DNA of 64,000 bases from Neolentinus lepideus HHB14362 ss-1 (taxonomy: Eukaryota > Basidiomycota > Agaricomycetes > Gloeophyllales > Gloeophyllaceae): assembly GCA_001632425.1 (NCBI GenBank), contig KV425569.1, positions 336,495 through 400,494 on the forward strand, in the 5' to 3' direction. The notes below the pieces were generated by a model. That model ran no database searches and was not told the origin of the DNA. It saw only the letters and a list, made by a program, of their open reading frames with translations. A program made the translations under genes and the position numbers. This document shows positions 12,561 to 25,587 of this stretch, one piece after another (the stretch's first letter is position 1; the number at the start of each line of letters is the position of its first letter).

Positions 12561-14244
12561 ACTAGCGCTGACAGGCACAGCTAGTTAGTCGCCACCGTCT
12601 AGCAATAGAATATACTGGACCTTTAGATCAGTCCAGCACGTGGCTAGCTCGGATTGCCACGAGGCTCACAAGCTGAGATAGTCAATTGCGTCTCTAAGGC
12701 CGGTTAGCTGTACATAGCTCCACTTGTAGGTGCACTAACTAGCTCTGCCCAGCTCTGAGTATCAATTCTACATGTTCCATAACTAGTTGTGAGTATTCGT
12801 ACTTTCTAGCTGTACTCATCTATCCTCTTCCTCACGTACTCAGCCGCTGTATAGTGATATTAATATCATATTATTATATTTAAGTACCATAATCCATATT
12901 AAACTTTCCACGAGTAATTACATAATAAGTGCGTCAAACGACGCGTCGCCTGATGAGGACGCGCTGAACGGCGAAGGGCTGGAAGGCGGCCCTCGGGGGC
13001 TGAGGAAGGTCGAGGGATATCTCCAGCTGACTGCTGAGATGGTGCAATGTCTGCACCCGATGCGTCGGGTATGGCTCCAGAACGTTCGGCCAGCGAAAAT
13101 AATGCATCCGGAAGGAGCGGGAGCTGATGGGTAGGAGAAGTTCGACCATCGATTGGCACTGGTGCTGATGCAGAAGTTGGTAGCTCAGAGGATGAGTGAT
13201 GACGGGCCGGAAGCAGGGGGGTTTGCTCTGTGGGCGACAGAGCGGGGGCTGGTTGCATCGAATTTCCATTGAATGATGTACGTATATGCTCCTGAACCTA
13301 GTGTGAATACATATATTAAAAGTAGAATAACTGAAACAGCGAAAAGGAACTCACGAAAGGATGTGTATCCATCTCGACATCATTGTCTAGATGTACCGGT
13401 CCTAGGGCAGTATGGTCGAGAGTGTCTGCTCCCGTGAAGTCGTTGATAGGCATATAATCGTCCATTGGCAGCGCTTGTGGAATGGGATACAGATGCTGAG
13501 AAGAGAATGTTGCTGTGGTCGTGTTGTGGAACGAGCTGGATGAAGCATCGGGAGCAGTGCACTGAGAAAAGAACACTGCCATAGTCATGTTGCGGGATGA
13601 GCTGGATGAAGCCTCCGGTGTGTTGCCAGTGTGTACTATTGGTGAAGCCTGAGGGTTGCTGCCACCGCGACTGCAACCTCTGACTCTGGACAAGAAAGAT
13701 GATACGAAACCTTTGCCTCGACCTCCAAGGGCCACTCTGGATAGCGCTGTTTGGTGTGCCAGGGAACCGCCTTTCCGCGGCACTCAGGGCAGTGACAATA
13801 GCGCAAGTCGGGCTTAGTGGTCTTCTTATATCCAGGCATGTCCAAGCTCAAGAGATCCGGCAAGAAGATAAGAGCATCAGGGAATGTTCAACGGCACTGA
13901 GGTGAGAGGAGGGCAGAGGGGCAGTGTGCAAGTTGGACTTAGAAGATTTTTACTTGACCAGGGTGCTTTCTGAACTCAGACAATTAGTTATTTATTAGAT
14001 TGACTTGAATACAGGATATAGACACAGAGTAGAATATTCAAGCAAGTTATCGGGAGCGGCTAGCAGAGGTAATGAGTGCTAGATAGGTGTAGGCAGATCT
14101 AGTCATGCTTGACGCTATATGGGCTTGACGCGTGGGCGACTTGCGCACGTGGTCAGCACTACGTGTGAGATGACTACCTGAAGTAGTCGATGCGCGCGTC
14201 TATCCCTGAGTTGTGTCGTATAGTCAGCACTAGTCAGCGCTAGT
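12561..14244. repeat. Inverted subterminal words around the Cys-finger gene
   Basis: ACTAGCGCTGAC at 12561-12572 reappears as its reverse complement GTCAGCGCTAGT at 14233-14244. Both flanks (12540-12800 and 14040-14300) are dense in CTAG/TAGTCA-type words (GACTAG, GCTAGT, CAGCACTAG). This resembles the subterminal repeat zones of CACTA-like elements. No CACTA end or target duplication could be fixed. Confidence 0.4.
12899..13839 (-). pseudogene. Transposon-type protein with N-terminal Cys finger, frame-broken
   Basis: The start at 13839 reads MPGYKKTTKPDLRYCHCPEC, then RGKAVPWHTKQR. This short C-x-C-x2-C finger with a basic tail is of the kind seen at the N-termini of proteins carried by large Agaricomycete DNA transposons (CACTA/Tnp2-, Plavaka- or KDZ-associated; which one I cannot say). 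The reading frame then has to shift to continue as a Ser/Thr/Pro-rich stretch. A good intron (13298-13354, GTGAGT..CTAG) joins ...DTHPF to VQEHIRTSFNG and a Pro/Ser-rich tail ending at 12899. No catalytic domain follows. I read it as a fragment or the remains of a non-autonomous element. Confidence 0.4.
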
Positions 14245-17200
14245 TGCAATATAACTAACCGAGTCTGCCGCACAGTGAGTATCTCAATTGTTCAGACTCA
14301 TTAGCTACCCTTTCCAGAGTCCAAGTAGCTGAGGAATAGATCAATTAATTAGACCAAAATACATGGTAAAATCTACGAATGAAGCTCCCTCGTGCATATA
14401 TATGTTGGCCCTCCTTGATCCTTGCCCTTCTCACCTTTGGTTTTCATCCAGCTCATCCATAACTGGCCTGGCCAACTCACCAGCATGTTTCCTGGCCAAG
14501 GCACAGCATATATGCGACCAGAGGACCTGAAGGTGCAAGTAGAGCTGGACCTGCAGCACACGATGTGGCACACCCGCATGTGGCCCAAAATCAACAGCAT
14601 GTTAGCACCCGCATGCCGCAAACAAGTACAGTACTCACATTGATAACCGCGCATAATCACATAGCAAATATCAAACTGTATCAGCACATAGATGCTCTGC
14701 CCAGTTATCCTGATTGCATCAAGCAATAAGCATCAGTAACGACCTAAGGATAACATGGTAAAATACCTTTTGGAGCCCGATTGTCGCCCACACCACAGTG
14801 TCTGAGCCAAAGTGCCCGTGAGGTGTCCTTTGATGAAAGGCAGTGAACAAAATGCCGGCAGGTGGCTCCAATCCTGGTACTCACCGAGCTTCCAGAAGCG
14901 AACATTCAAAGCGGAGCTATCGTTCATGGTAAGCTCGGTCAATTAATCTCAAACGGAGTCTATTTGTCACTTACAAACTAGTCATCCCACAGCGCTCCGA
15001 GGGCCATTCCAAGGCGAAAACCAATCCAGTCAGCGAGACCAGATCGTGTTGCCTATAGGTCGCTGTTCGGACTCAAACACTTCAAGGAGTTCACTGCATT
15101 CCCGAGTGAGAGATCCTTCAGTCCCACGCAGTTCCACCTGCATCTCCTGCTCGACAGCGCTGGACAAGGTCGGTCTCAGGACGGCCATATCCGGGGGTCA
15201 GAGAAGGACGGTCGGGAGTCAGCTAGGTTAAGACATAGCACGCTGAACGTTGCTGTTGGCGTCGAGAGCGCAGAGGAGGATGAAGCAGCGCACGTCGTGG
15301 TGGACGTCGAGGAAAGGAAGGAGCGTGCATATCTATGCTCCGGCCTGTATATAAAAGTAGAGACTTAGCAGTTAATATTTGCGGGGACTTAGCGTGTTAG
15401 ACACGTTTACGACCGGAAAGGTGCACAGTTCAACTTTCTCGAATCAATTCAGGGCACGGAGCGGGCAAGCTAATCCGACTTGAGGTAAACCGACTGCTCC
15501 GCTCAGAACAGACGGGACAGATGATTTGTTCCACGTGTCTCGTATCTGAAAAGGAGATGACATCCCGGATGAAGGTCGAGCTAAGCTATTTGAAGGAAAT
15601 GTCCGGATTTATTGGCTGTTTGCCCCAAAAGGTTGTACATGTCTCATATTTAGCTCCGGATACACTTGGAACAAAATCCAAGTTCCCCAGTGACTGCTGA
15701 GAGGGGTAGACCCAGGGTAATGGGGTTCCTAAAATAGCAATTTTCGAGTAGGTACCCATTTGAATCGGAATTTTGGGCTCTGTTTGATTGCAGGGGTGGT
15801 GTCTCATGATTATGTAATCAGCTTGCTGATGTGGCAATTTCCCCAGTTCTGTGAAGATAACAATAGCCTAGCTCTACACTGCCTGGCCCAGAAAAATCTG
15901 GAAATTTTGCAATAAATCTGAATACATTCCTGAAGCCACCTGGGTTGTCACAGTGCCAAAAGTAGCTAACAGATATATATAGATATGGCATCTTGCCATT
16001 TGGATAACATCGGAAAATTTGCCTAAAAATGCAAACAAAATCAAGGAAATTGGTGGAAGGGGTTGGACCAATTTGGTATCACCCAAATTAGGTAATCCAC
16101 TTCCAAATGTGGCACTTTTTGAGTGGGTACCCATTTGAATTGTAATTTTTTGCTCTGTTTGGCTAGTTTCCCATCAATTTCCAAATATGGCAATTTTTGT
16201 TGACTTACATTGGCCTTTGAACTTGCCATGTGATGGACTTGGAATCCATAGGTGGTGGTTATGAACATGAGAAATTTAATTGCTTAAAGGCCTTAATCTG
16301 ATTGTCTTTGCATTTTTGCATGAAATTGTTCATTTGCCATTCTGGATTATTGGCACAAGCATAAACCACATTGTTCATATACTGTCGGAAACCTAGTAGT
16401 CGGACACCCTACAGTATATGCCTTGCTGTACCCGCTATATTTCTCATATTGGTTCCATTTTACTTGCAAAATGTCAGCATACATCGTCTCTATCATTCCC
16501 AGGTAGTTCTGTATTTTTGTGTACAATACAGCTGAGTGTAGAAATATTTTATTTTCGTCACAGCCATTGTGGCAAAGGACTAGGTACTTGGACAGCATAC
16601 ATAACACCCATTTCTGCATCCTAAACTATGTTTAAACTTAGCATACCATGTCCCCTAACATGCTGGACTATGGTTCAGTACATTTGAGGGATGAATGAGA
16701 ACACATGCAGTAGATACAAATTGGGCCCCAACCCTGATACCATGCAAGCCACAGAACATCCAGGTTGTCTCTGCTGCAGGACACTGCTGCCCTCATCCTA
16801 ATGCTACTCAGACTTCATCATTTAGGTCCAATAGATGATACATGCAACCCAAATGAACCAATCCCACACCAACAATGACATCTCCCTTTTAGTTTTAACC
16901 CCTCCACTTCTGCTGCAGATACACCTTAACCCGGGTCCCCAATGCCCCAACGCACTGGCAAAATTAGTAAAAAAATACCTTGGAGCACCTTTGCTATATC
17001 TCAAGCCATTCACAGAGTTTCTTGAGGCCAGAAGTCAGAGAGGATGCAACAGGAGCCTTTGGAGTTGAGGAGGTCAAGTTGACTAACATTCTGTGAGTGG
17101 CCACCTTGTCATCCTCATAACAATTGTAAATGAAGGTCAATTACCCTGTTCAGGGTCTCAAATGAGAGCTAAGATAACAAATAATTGACTAGAGTGCAAC

Positions 17201-17827
17201 CAGAGATAGAGCAACACCATGGTGCATGGCGAGAGCGAGAGGACTTAGAAGGCGGCACCGCGTGGGAACGTGAAGCATCGAAATCGGACAACTCCGACGA
17301 CGGCGGCGACAATATCTCAGTTAGTTTTCAGCGTTCCCGAATGAAACTTGGCAGCAGTGTTCTCTCGAATTATAGCTTTCAAACAGTACATAAATTGTAG
17401 TCTAATGGTAGCTAGGGAGGGAGAAAGAGCCCGCTGTCCGAGTAGGCAGTGTGTCCGACTGCCTGACCCGCGACAGTATATTAAATTATATAAACATAAT
17501 ATTAAATGTGTGGTCAGGACTCAAAAATCCTGCCATGCGTGCAATGGCCCACTACCTGCAAGTCTTGCTATCGCCAAGTACTCATCCCCTGTAGATAGCC
17601 TCTCATCTTTGCACTGTCCCGGGTGAGAGGTAAGCTTGTAGTCTCTGTACCATTTTGTTTATTGTTGCAATTTCCTGTAGTCGCTGTCTTTGTCGCTACA
17701 GACAACTCACACATCATTTGCATGGAGCGTTTGTGTGGCCGGGCATGCCACTACTGAGTCTGCATTTAAATGTGATGCCGCCACCTTCAAGCTCATTCGA
17801 CGACAAAACCAAGATTGGGTTTTACTG
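14245..17827. other. Repeat-rich intergenic region
   Basis: No gene could be supported. Short frames are present on both strands (for example 14373-14726 on - and 14422-14643 on +) but overlap each other and carry no motif. The 15.6-16.3 kb part is AT-rich and internally repeated (see the 41-bp pair). Around 16.9-17.6 kb nothing is recognised. Confidence 0.45.
15746..16161. repeat. 41-bp direct repeat, 375 bp apart
   Basis: 15746-15786 and 16121-16161 have the same length and share GGTACCCATTTGAAT and GCTCTGTTTG, with a few substitutions between them. Less similar sequence before each copy (ACCCA... followed by TTCC..) suggests the whole roughly 375-bp unit was duplicated. This is probably part of a dispersed repeat family. 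Confidence 0.5.
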
Positions 17828-19087
<1,260 letters not shown>

Positions 19088-20184
19088 TGTCGCGCAAAAC
19101 GATTCGTGTGAAGCGTACCTACACAGCGTCTGTTACTTTATGTACACGCATGCCCGACCATTAGCGAGATGTCTGAATTGAATCCTTACTGATAGTGTTG
19201 TGCAATAGTCCCGAGGCCGAGCCGGACCATGTCCGTTTTGAGCCCATCGTGGCCGGGCCAAAGCTTTGATACTAGATTGGGCCGGGTCGAGCTTACCAAG
19301 CCCGGGCTTTCAGTACCACTTATGGGGATCCCCATGGAAGTCGTCGCACGTTGTCGTTGCACGCATCAGTGCTGTTGGACAATATCAGCCGGATATATAG
19401 TCAGTGGTTAGAGCATCCCTACCAGAGTGGGGAGGACCTGCGTCACCCGAGTGATGCCAAAACCGAGCCTTGTTAGGCTTGCGACGATATGTACGCAGTC
19501 GCGAGTCTAGGTAGGCTCGAAAACCTTATTTTGCTAACCACCTGAACTCCCCCCCGGCTCTGCCTTGCTGCGCTAAGACCACCGTTCTCAATAGAGTCCT
19601 TACGGCAGTCGATGTTAATGATGAGGTAAGGATAAGAAATAAGATGAACTCAACGTTGCGCGATGGGCTCGTAATGGCTACAACGTTGTCAGGTCATCGT
19701 CATGAGTTCATGTGGTACAAGACTATTGTTGGTCGCAATTACACGTTTGAATGAATTGGCCTGTTCTCACTTGAGGAGCGAAACGAAAATGGTATGGATC
19801 TGCGTTCGAGGAACCTTGCTTCGGACAGCAAGTCATATGGGGAGCGGCGGCATGTCGTCAATGGCAGCATTCATCTGATTCAAGATTATAGACGAAAGTC
19901 AGTGGATTACAGTACAATAAAGTTAAGGCAGATCGTACTTAAGGTACCCGAACACACAATCCTCCCAGTTGAGTCAAAAGTAGAGCACTGGAAATTCCGT
20001 CTGGAATGTGAGGACCCTGGGCGGTTCGGGTCTATACGGCAGCAAGTTCCTATCACGTTGCAGGATACGGTATATCAACATTCAATATTCCAATCATCAA
20101 GTACAGAGTGAGAGTCAAAAGCAAAGGCTATTTGTGGTCACACGACCAAGGACTTTCCTCTTTACCACTACTACGCGCGCGGTC
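19088..20184. other. Intergenic with transposon and tRNA-like traces
   Basis: TAGTGTTGTGCAATAGTCCC at 19193 has the same first eight bases as the hAT left end and is followed by GC-rich GCCGAGCC/GGGCCGGG words. No matching right end or 8-bp duplication was found, so at most it is a solo hAT end. About 19397-19460 contains TAGTCAGTGGTTAGAGCATC, an A-box-like string, without a clean B box. No gene is seen. Confidence 0.35.
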
Positions 20185-22540
20185 ATGCGTTCCTCCTTGT
20201 TACTACTGGTCCTTTCGCTGTGTGCGTCGTTTGTCATTACTGTCTCCCTTCCAGCGCAATATGAGCATGGGATATTCCCTCTTCCATTCGATGCGGTAGA
20301 AGAGGAGGTAGAGGTTGGTCGATTGAGACGATTTCATTGTAATGGTAGAGAGGACGTGAATAAGGTGTTGGAGTTGCTCGAAAACGAAGAGGTCTGTTCG
20401 CAACTTCATCGATGTGAGCACAGGACCAGTCGTAAATCCTAATGTTTTTGAATTGGCGCAGGATGCCTTGGACGTCTGGCAAATCGCCGAATCATATATC
20501 GACATATACTTCCCATCCTCGGCCGGTCCTTCACCAGCTCTATCGAGCCATCCACATACTGTGATTCCGACATCGTCCTCCTACTCTGCTGCACCATCCT
20601 ACTCTTCCCCACCCGATGTTCCCTCCTTGGACTCTCTTAACACGACATACCATGCTGCCTACCACCCCCTCCTGGCTATATATTCTTTCCTTACTTCCCT
20701 GGCTGACCAATACCCGGACCAAGTAACAGTGATACCGTTGGGTCATAGTGGGCAAGGGCGGGAGATGTTAGGCATTCGAATTACCTCCGCAGATCCAGAA
20801 ATGCGGGAAGCGAGACGTACGGCCTCCACGAGTAAGAAGGCTGGGTTCGTTATCACCGGTGCCCAGCATGCAAGAGAGGTGGGTCACTCACCTTCACGAG
20901 TCACTCAGATTCCTCTGGCAACCCGTCGTATCGTTTACTGATTTAGTGTAATATATTATAGTGGGTAGCTATTTCTTCATCGCTGTACTTGACCCACGCG
21001 CTGGTGGCCAATGCTTCTGAACCGGGTTCGTTATCACATTTGTTGAACACCTACGTGAGTACTGTCGTACTGGTCGTTCTCCTCTTGGGTCGATTACTCT
21101 CATCACACATCGCGTGGAGCTCGCTCTGCATCGAGACTCCCGCGGTATTCGGGGCTCAGAACTTGATCTACTACAAAGCACTAGCCCACGCATATCTGGA
21201 CTTGCGTTCACTTTGGAGGCGTGTACTGGCAGACGAATTTAAGTGGCTGGTGGCGTGATGGCAACTTGCGAGACAATGCCGATAAATATCATTTGTCCGT
21301 AATAGTCTTTCAGGTTGCCCACCTCACTATTCCACACGCGGAGCTGTTGATTCCGGCCAATCGCCGTGCTATGCTCGCAAGCGGAGGACTTAGTGATCTA
21401 CCTCTGTCCAGTGCCGGTTGATGCGATTGGGATCGGTAATTCGCAGTTGTGTCTTGTTTGTTTTCTCTGCTCATCCGTTGTTACTCGAGTGACGAAGCGC
21501 CAAGGCGTCGTCGTCATCTATGGACGGCCTGTGTTGGGTGAATGAAGACATTGAATCTGACGGTCCATTCCCATTTTCCACCCGTCTTTCGGTGTTCCCT
21601 CAGCATCATAGCTGATCATTTCTTCCCTTGATAGGATTTTTACATCATTCCCGTCCCCAATCCCGATGGCTACGAATACACATGGACCACAGATCGTTTG
21701 TGGTACAAGAATCGGATGGCGCTGGGGCCGGACGCCAAGTGCGTCGGCGTTGATCTCGGGAGAAACTGGGTGCGCATCACCCCCACTTTTTGACCCCTCC
21801 TCTTTTTCACTAATCTCGCCGATTTGTCTTGTGTTGTAGGGTTACAAATGGGGTGGTAAGCGATACAAGAAGCAGCCCTGCCATCACTGGTTCCCAGGTC
21901 ACCGCCCCTTTGAGGCACCAGAGGTGAATAACCTCGCGAACTTCATCATGACCATCCCGCGCTTGAAGGCGTTTGTCGATCTGCGGAGCTACGGGCAGAT
22001 GAGTGAGTTTTATATCTTCCCTCTTGGAAAAGAGTATGCAGCATTGACGCCTTGTGCTATTTCACAGTTTCGATTCCTTACTCGTTTTCGTGCAAAAAAA
22101 TACCGAAGGACGCTGAGGACCTCCTCGAGGCTGCATTGGGTGCTGCACAAGCAGCTAGGAAGTCCCACGGAACAGCATTCCAAGTATTTGCATGTCCATG
22201 TTACGCTTTGGCAGGTATTAACAAGAAATCTCCATGTAGACCGGCGCACTATGCAACACACTTTACCGGGCTCCCGGCAACATTATCGACTACATGTACA
22301 AGCAAGCCGGTACCAAGTATTCATACGCGGTTCATCTTCGCGATACGGGAACTGTGAGTGGCCTGTCGCGTTTTCAGACCACCACTGACATTCTTCTGTT
22401 TGCAGTACGGCTTTTCTCTCCCCGAGGAATTGCTCCGGCCTGTCGGAGAGGAGACTGCCGACATGATTGAGTATCTCGCCAATTTTATCGTAACAAAGCG
22501 GGGTACGCTCAAATATCCTTATACAAGTACTATTGACTGA
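20185..22540 (+). CDS. ECM14: ECM14-like secreted pseudo-metallocarboxypeptidase (M14 fold)
   Basis: Eight exons (20185-20391, 20462-20878, 20962-21054, 21635-21769, 21840-22002, 22068-22183, 22240-22353, 22406-22540) give about 459 aa. The start at 20185 opens a signal peptide (MRSSLLLLVLSLCASFVITV). A propeptide-like part is followed by the M14 domain: GHSGQGREMLGIRI, GAQHAREW (the His and Glu zinc ligands are present), PVPNPDGYEYTWTTDRLW, VDLGRNWGYKW, FVDLRSYGQM, PYSFSC, APGNIIDYMYKQAGTKYSY and AVHLRDTGTYGFSLP. Two catalytic positions are changed: the third zinc ligand His in the DLHSYG motif is Arg, and the general-base Glu before LRDTG is His. The S. cerevisiae ECM14 family is known as catalytically inactive with a wall-related role, so this is likely a vacuolar/secreted pseudo-enzyme. 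Intron 3 is 580 nt, far longer than its neighbours. The gene is convergent with ATG13. Confidence 0.88.
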
Positions 22541-23167
22541 CAGGTTACGAATAGAAGTGTAATGATCTCAAAACCCTGACACCTGGGTACTTGCTTGACT
22601 GTGTATCCGCTTCTTTTCCAACTATGAGGTGTATTGCTGTTGTATTTGTAACTGCTGGTACCTTTTGTACTAATAGTAGGCTACGGCTTTTGTCGTCTGG
22701 ATACGTTATTATAATATGCTTTCACACTCCGTTCACTGCGCTTTGCTTACCTCTATGTACTCCTCCGAATGGGACAACACACATTATTGTTAGGATGAGA
22801 ATAGACAAATGACTGCGACGAGCAGTCACTGGATGGGTGAATAAGATATGTGCTACAACATTGCGACTGGTAACTGTAATGCATACGGGAATATAAGGAC
22901 AATGGTCATAGCAGGTAGCTGTAACAGGTACATATATATAAATGTGAGTCGTGACTCTGCGAGAAATAAGATGCACAGGCAGTCCAGAACACAGTGAGAA
23001 GAAAATGATATAATACGCACGTAAAAGAAAAGTCAAATGCGGTAAGTAGGAGGATGAGATCATGGCATCAAAACCGTCCATCACATGCAGCAAGCCCACC
23101 CTAAACGTGTCCTCTAGACGCTGGGAAGAGCGAATGAATCTTCACAATATCACAATCGCCATCGCAT
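22541..23167. other. Short intergenic space between convergent genes
   Basis: 3' ends of the pseudo-carboxypeptidase (+) and ATG13 (-) face each other here. The sequence is AT-rich with TATATATAA near 22935. No gene or RNA is seen. Confidence 0.6.
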
Positions 23168-25587
23168 CTACAGGCCGCGGCTGCGCTTCGTCTCCTCGTC
23201 GAGCTCGAGCTTGCCAATGACCTCCGCTGACGCGATGCTGAAGCGACTTGCGCCTGATCCCTGTCTTGGTCTCGAAGGAAGCAGACCTCGCACATACGCA
23301 GCGTCGTCCAGGTCGCCGGACGAGAAATTGCTTCTGTGCCGCGAGGCGGGCCCCATGCTGTTACGACGATCCTCGCCGCTGCCACTACCCGATCGCGGGC
23401 TGCCCTCCTGCCCTCTGGTCCTCCCACCTAGGCCCTCGAGACTTGCCATGAATGCCTCATTCATTCTTCGCAACCGTTCATCGACTGCAAGCTGATCAGT
23501 AAGGATAGGCGACGCTCTTTCACTTGTGGGTGGCTCGCTAGCCGCACGTTCAATCTGGCCTGCAAGCGGACTCGAAGCAGAACTCTGCCTGCGCTCAGTA
23601 GTAGCGCCCAATGCTGCTCGCCGATCACCTCGTTCCTTCGGGTCGATTTCTTTCCCCTTCTCCAGAGCCGATAACGTTGCCTCTCGATCATGCCCCTGCC
23701 CCTGCAGTTTCAGCTCTCCACCGTATTGGAAATGCCGCCCATTCAGCGGTTCGTGCGCATCGATGTCTTGGACGAACCGCGACAAATCATCGTCCTCTGT
23801 GTTTGTACTCAAGAAGCTCGCCTTCTCTCCACCCTCCTTTGGTCGTTCTCTCTCTTTGTCCGCACTCCCGGCGCTCCCATCACTGCCAACGCTGAGTGCA
23901 TATCGATGTGAGAAACTACTTGAATACCGCTTCGTAGCAGGGAGCCTTCCGGGCGGCGGAGTGGGCTCCCCTTCGTGAGATCGGCGGTCACCACCAAGGC
24001 TCGACGGAGTGAAAGTTGGCGAAGGGCGTAGTGGAAGAACTGGCGATCCAAGGTTGCGATTACTGGAGGACATTGGTACTGGGACTCGCGAAGAGGTGGG
24101 CGACGTAGTATTAAGTGGCCTCGAAGGCAACGACGGCCCGCCCCCGCCCGCACCAGATAAAGGTGAATGCTGTCGGAGCGACGGCGTCGGCGAATGCAAT
24201 GACGGCGACGAAGACAGCGTCGAGGACTTGAAGGGATGAACTATTGCAGGACGACGGATGGGGAGGGGTCCAGGGGCAGAAGGTAAGTCCTAAGGCGAAA
24301 ATAATCAGATTAAACAATAGATCGGACCGGCACCAGCAGTGCGCAGATGCAATGTACTTACACTGCCACGGCTCGGACCTATCCCTGTGCTCTCGCTTCG
24401 CATTCGAGCGCCTAGTGCTGACATGAGGTGGCCATCGTCCTTCGAGCCGCCCGACGTGGATCCGCGATGCGAGGAGGACGCCGCCGACATGCCTGATGCA
24501 GAGCCGGCGGTGGCAGCCGTAGAGGAAGGGCGGTTTAATGATGTTGGGACATGAGCATTACCTGGTAGGGAGGTAGTGCGGGAGTGGACAGCTGGAAGGA
24601 CGAAGCGTTCTGCCACGGAAGACGGCGGTGAAGAAGGGAGCGACGTCCGGACGGGCAAGCTGCCGGGAGAGGTGGAGAGCGAATCCCGCTGCTGATTCTT
24701 TGCGAGCGTAGGCGTAAAGTCCGTGCCCTCCTCGAGAGATAGAAAACGCGAAGACAGTAGAGATTCGAGCTCATCAAGCTGAAAGTTAGGAGAGAGTAGG
24801 TATGCCACGGACAGCGAGAGCGTCCCCATCGGATGTGGAATGGGGTCAAAAGAGTGATATCCCTTGGCGAGGGGTGCTGTGTTGGGAGCCGGGCGGGTAT
24901 CTATAGAGGACGATCGGTCAGCTCGTGGATAGGGCCGGGATCAAAACGAGGCACACCAAATCCAAGGACCCCCTCGAGAACTTCATTCGAGGACCTAATG
25001 TGCAACCTGATGCCGAGATTTCCGTTCCAGTTCGCACCACCTGTACGCCTGCGTAGGCGCTTGAAAAGTGTCCAGGCTGGCAGGAGCCGCAGGAGCGTGA
25101 AGAGGCTACGGAAGAGCGGTATCCCGTGCTTGTACATAGTCGATGGCGCAACGTCCAAACCGTAAGACTCGGCAGGGTGGAAAGCCAGAGTCCACGATTC
25201 AAGCAGAACAAACCTCGGCGTAGGATCGATACGGAGCCGGGATGAATCAGGAGCGCGGTAGACGAGGATTTGCTTGTTAACCAGCTCTGGCACGGCCAGG
25301 AGAACCTGCAGGTCGAGAACTTGTGGGGAATCCGACGCCGATATCGACCTGTACATCTTAACATGCTCCTTGTAGACGTCCGAGTCCGGCGTTTCCAGGT
25401 TGAACTGACATGTAGATATCAGACTACTCTATCATTTCAACGCTGTATATTTACTACTACTCACCCATTTATCAACCCTCGCCTGGCCCCTGGTCTCGGC
25501 GGTCGCACGAGCATGATCAACTACAAGGACGACCTTGGAGTAGAACTTCCATGATATCTGGTCGGCCTTCTGTATGTCATTGGACAT
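23168..25587 (-). CDS. ATG13: Autophagy-related protein 13
   Basis: Regulatory subunit of the Atg1 kinase complex that starts autophagosome formation. Four exons (25587-25465, 25404-24957, 24900-24362, 24289-23168) give about 743 aa. The N-terminal HORMA domain is clear: QKADQISWKFYSKVVLVVDH, FNLETPDSD, FVLLESWTLAF, APSTMYKHGIPLFRSLFTLL then RLLPAWTLFKRLRR, LGIRLHI, HPMGTLSLSVAYLLSPNFQL, and LLSSRFLSLEEG. A long Ser/Pro-rich, presumably disordered tail follows, with the conserved patch DDDLSRFVQDIDAHEPLNGR, where Atg1/Atg17 contacts and phosphorylation sites are expected from the family. The second intron (24901-24956) removes an in-frame stop and restores the frame exactly, which supports the model. 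The Met at 25587 is preferred because an upstream in-frame Met (25641) would add an extension not typical of the family. Confidence 0.93.

Noticed and set aside
17395..17500. tRNA-like string TAGTCTAATGGTAGC
   Set aside because: No B box or acceptor stem could be paired with it.
23526..23978. 150-codon plus-strand frame
   Set aside because: Antisense to the Ser/Pro-rich tail of ATG13; composition explains it.
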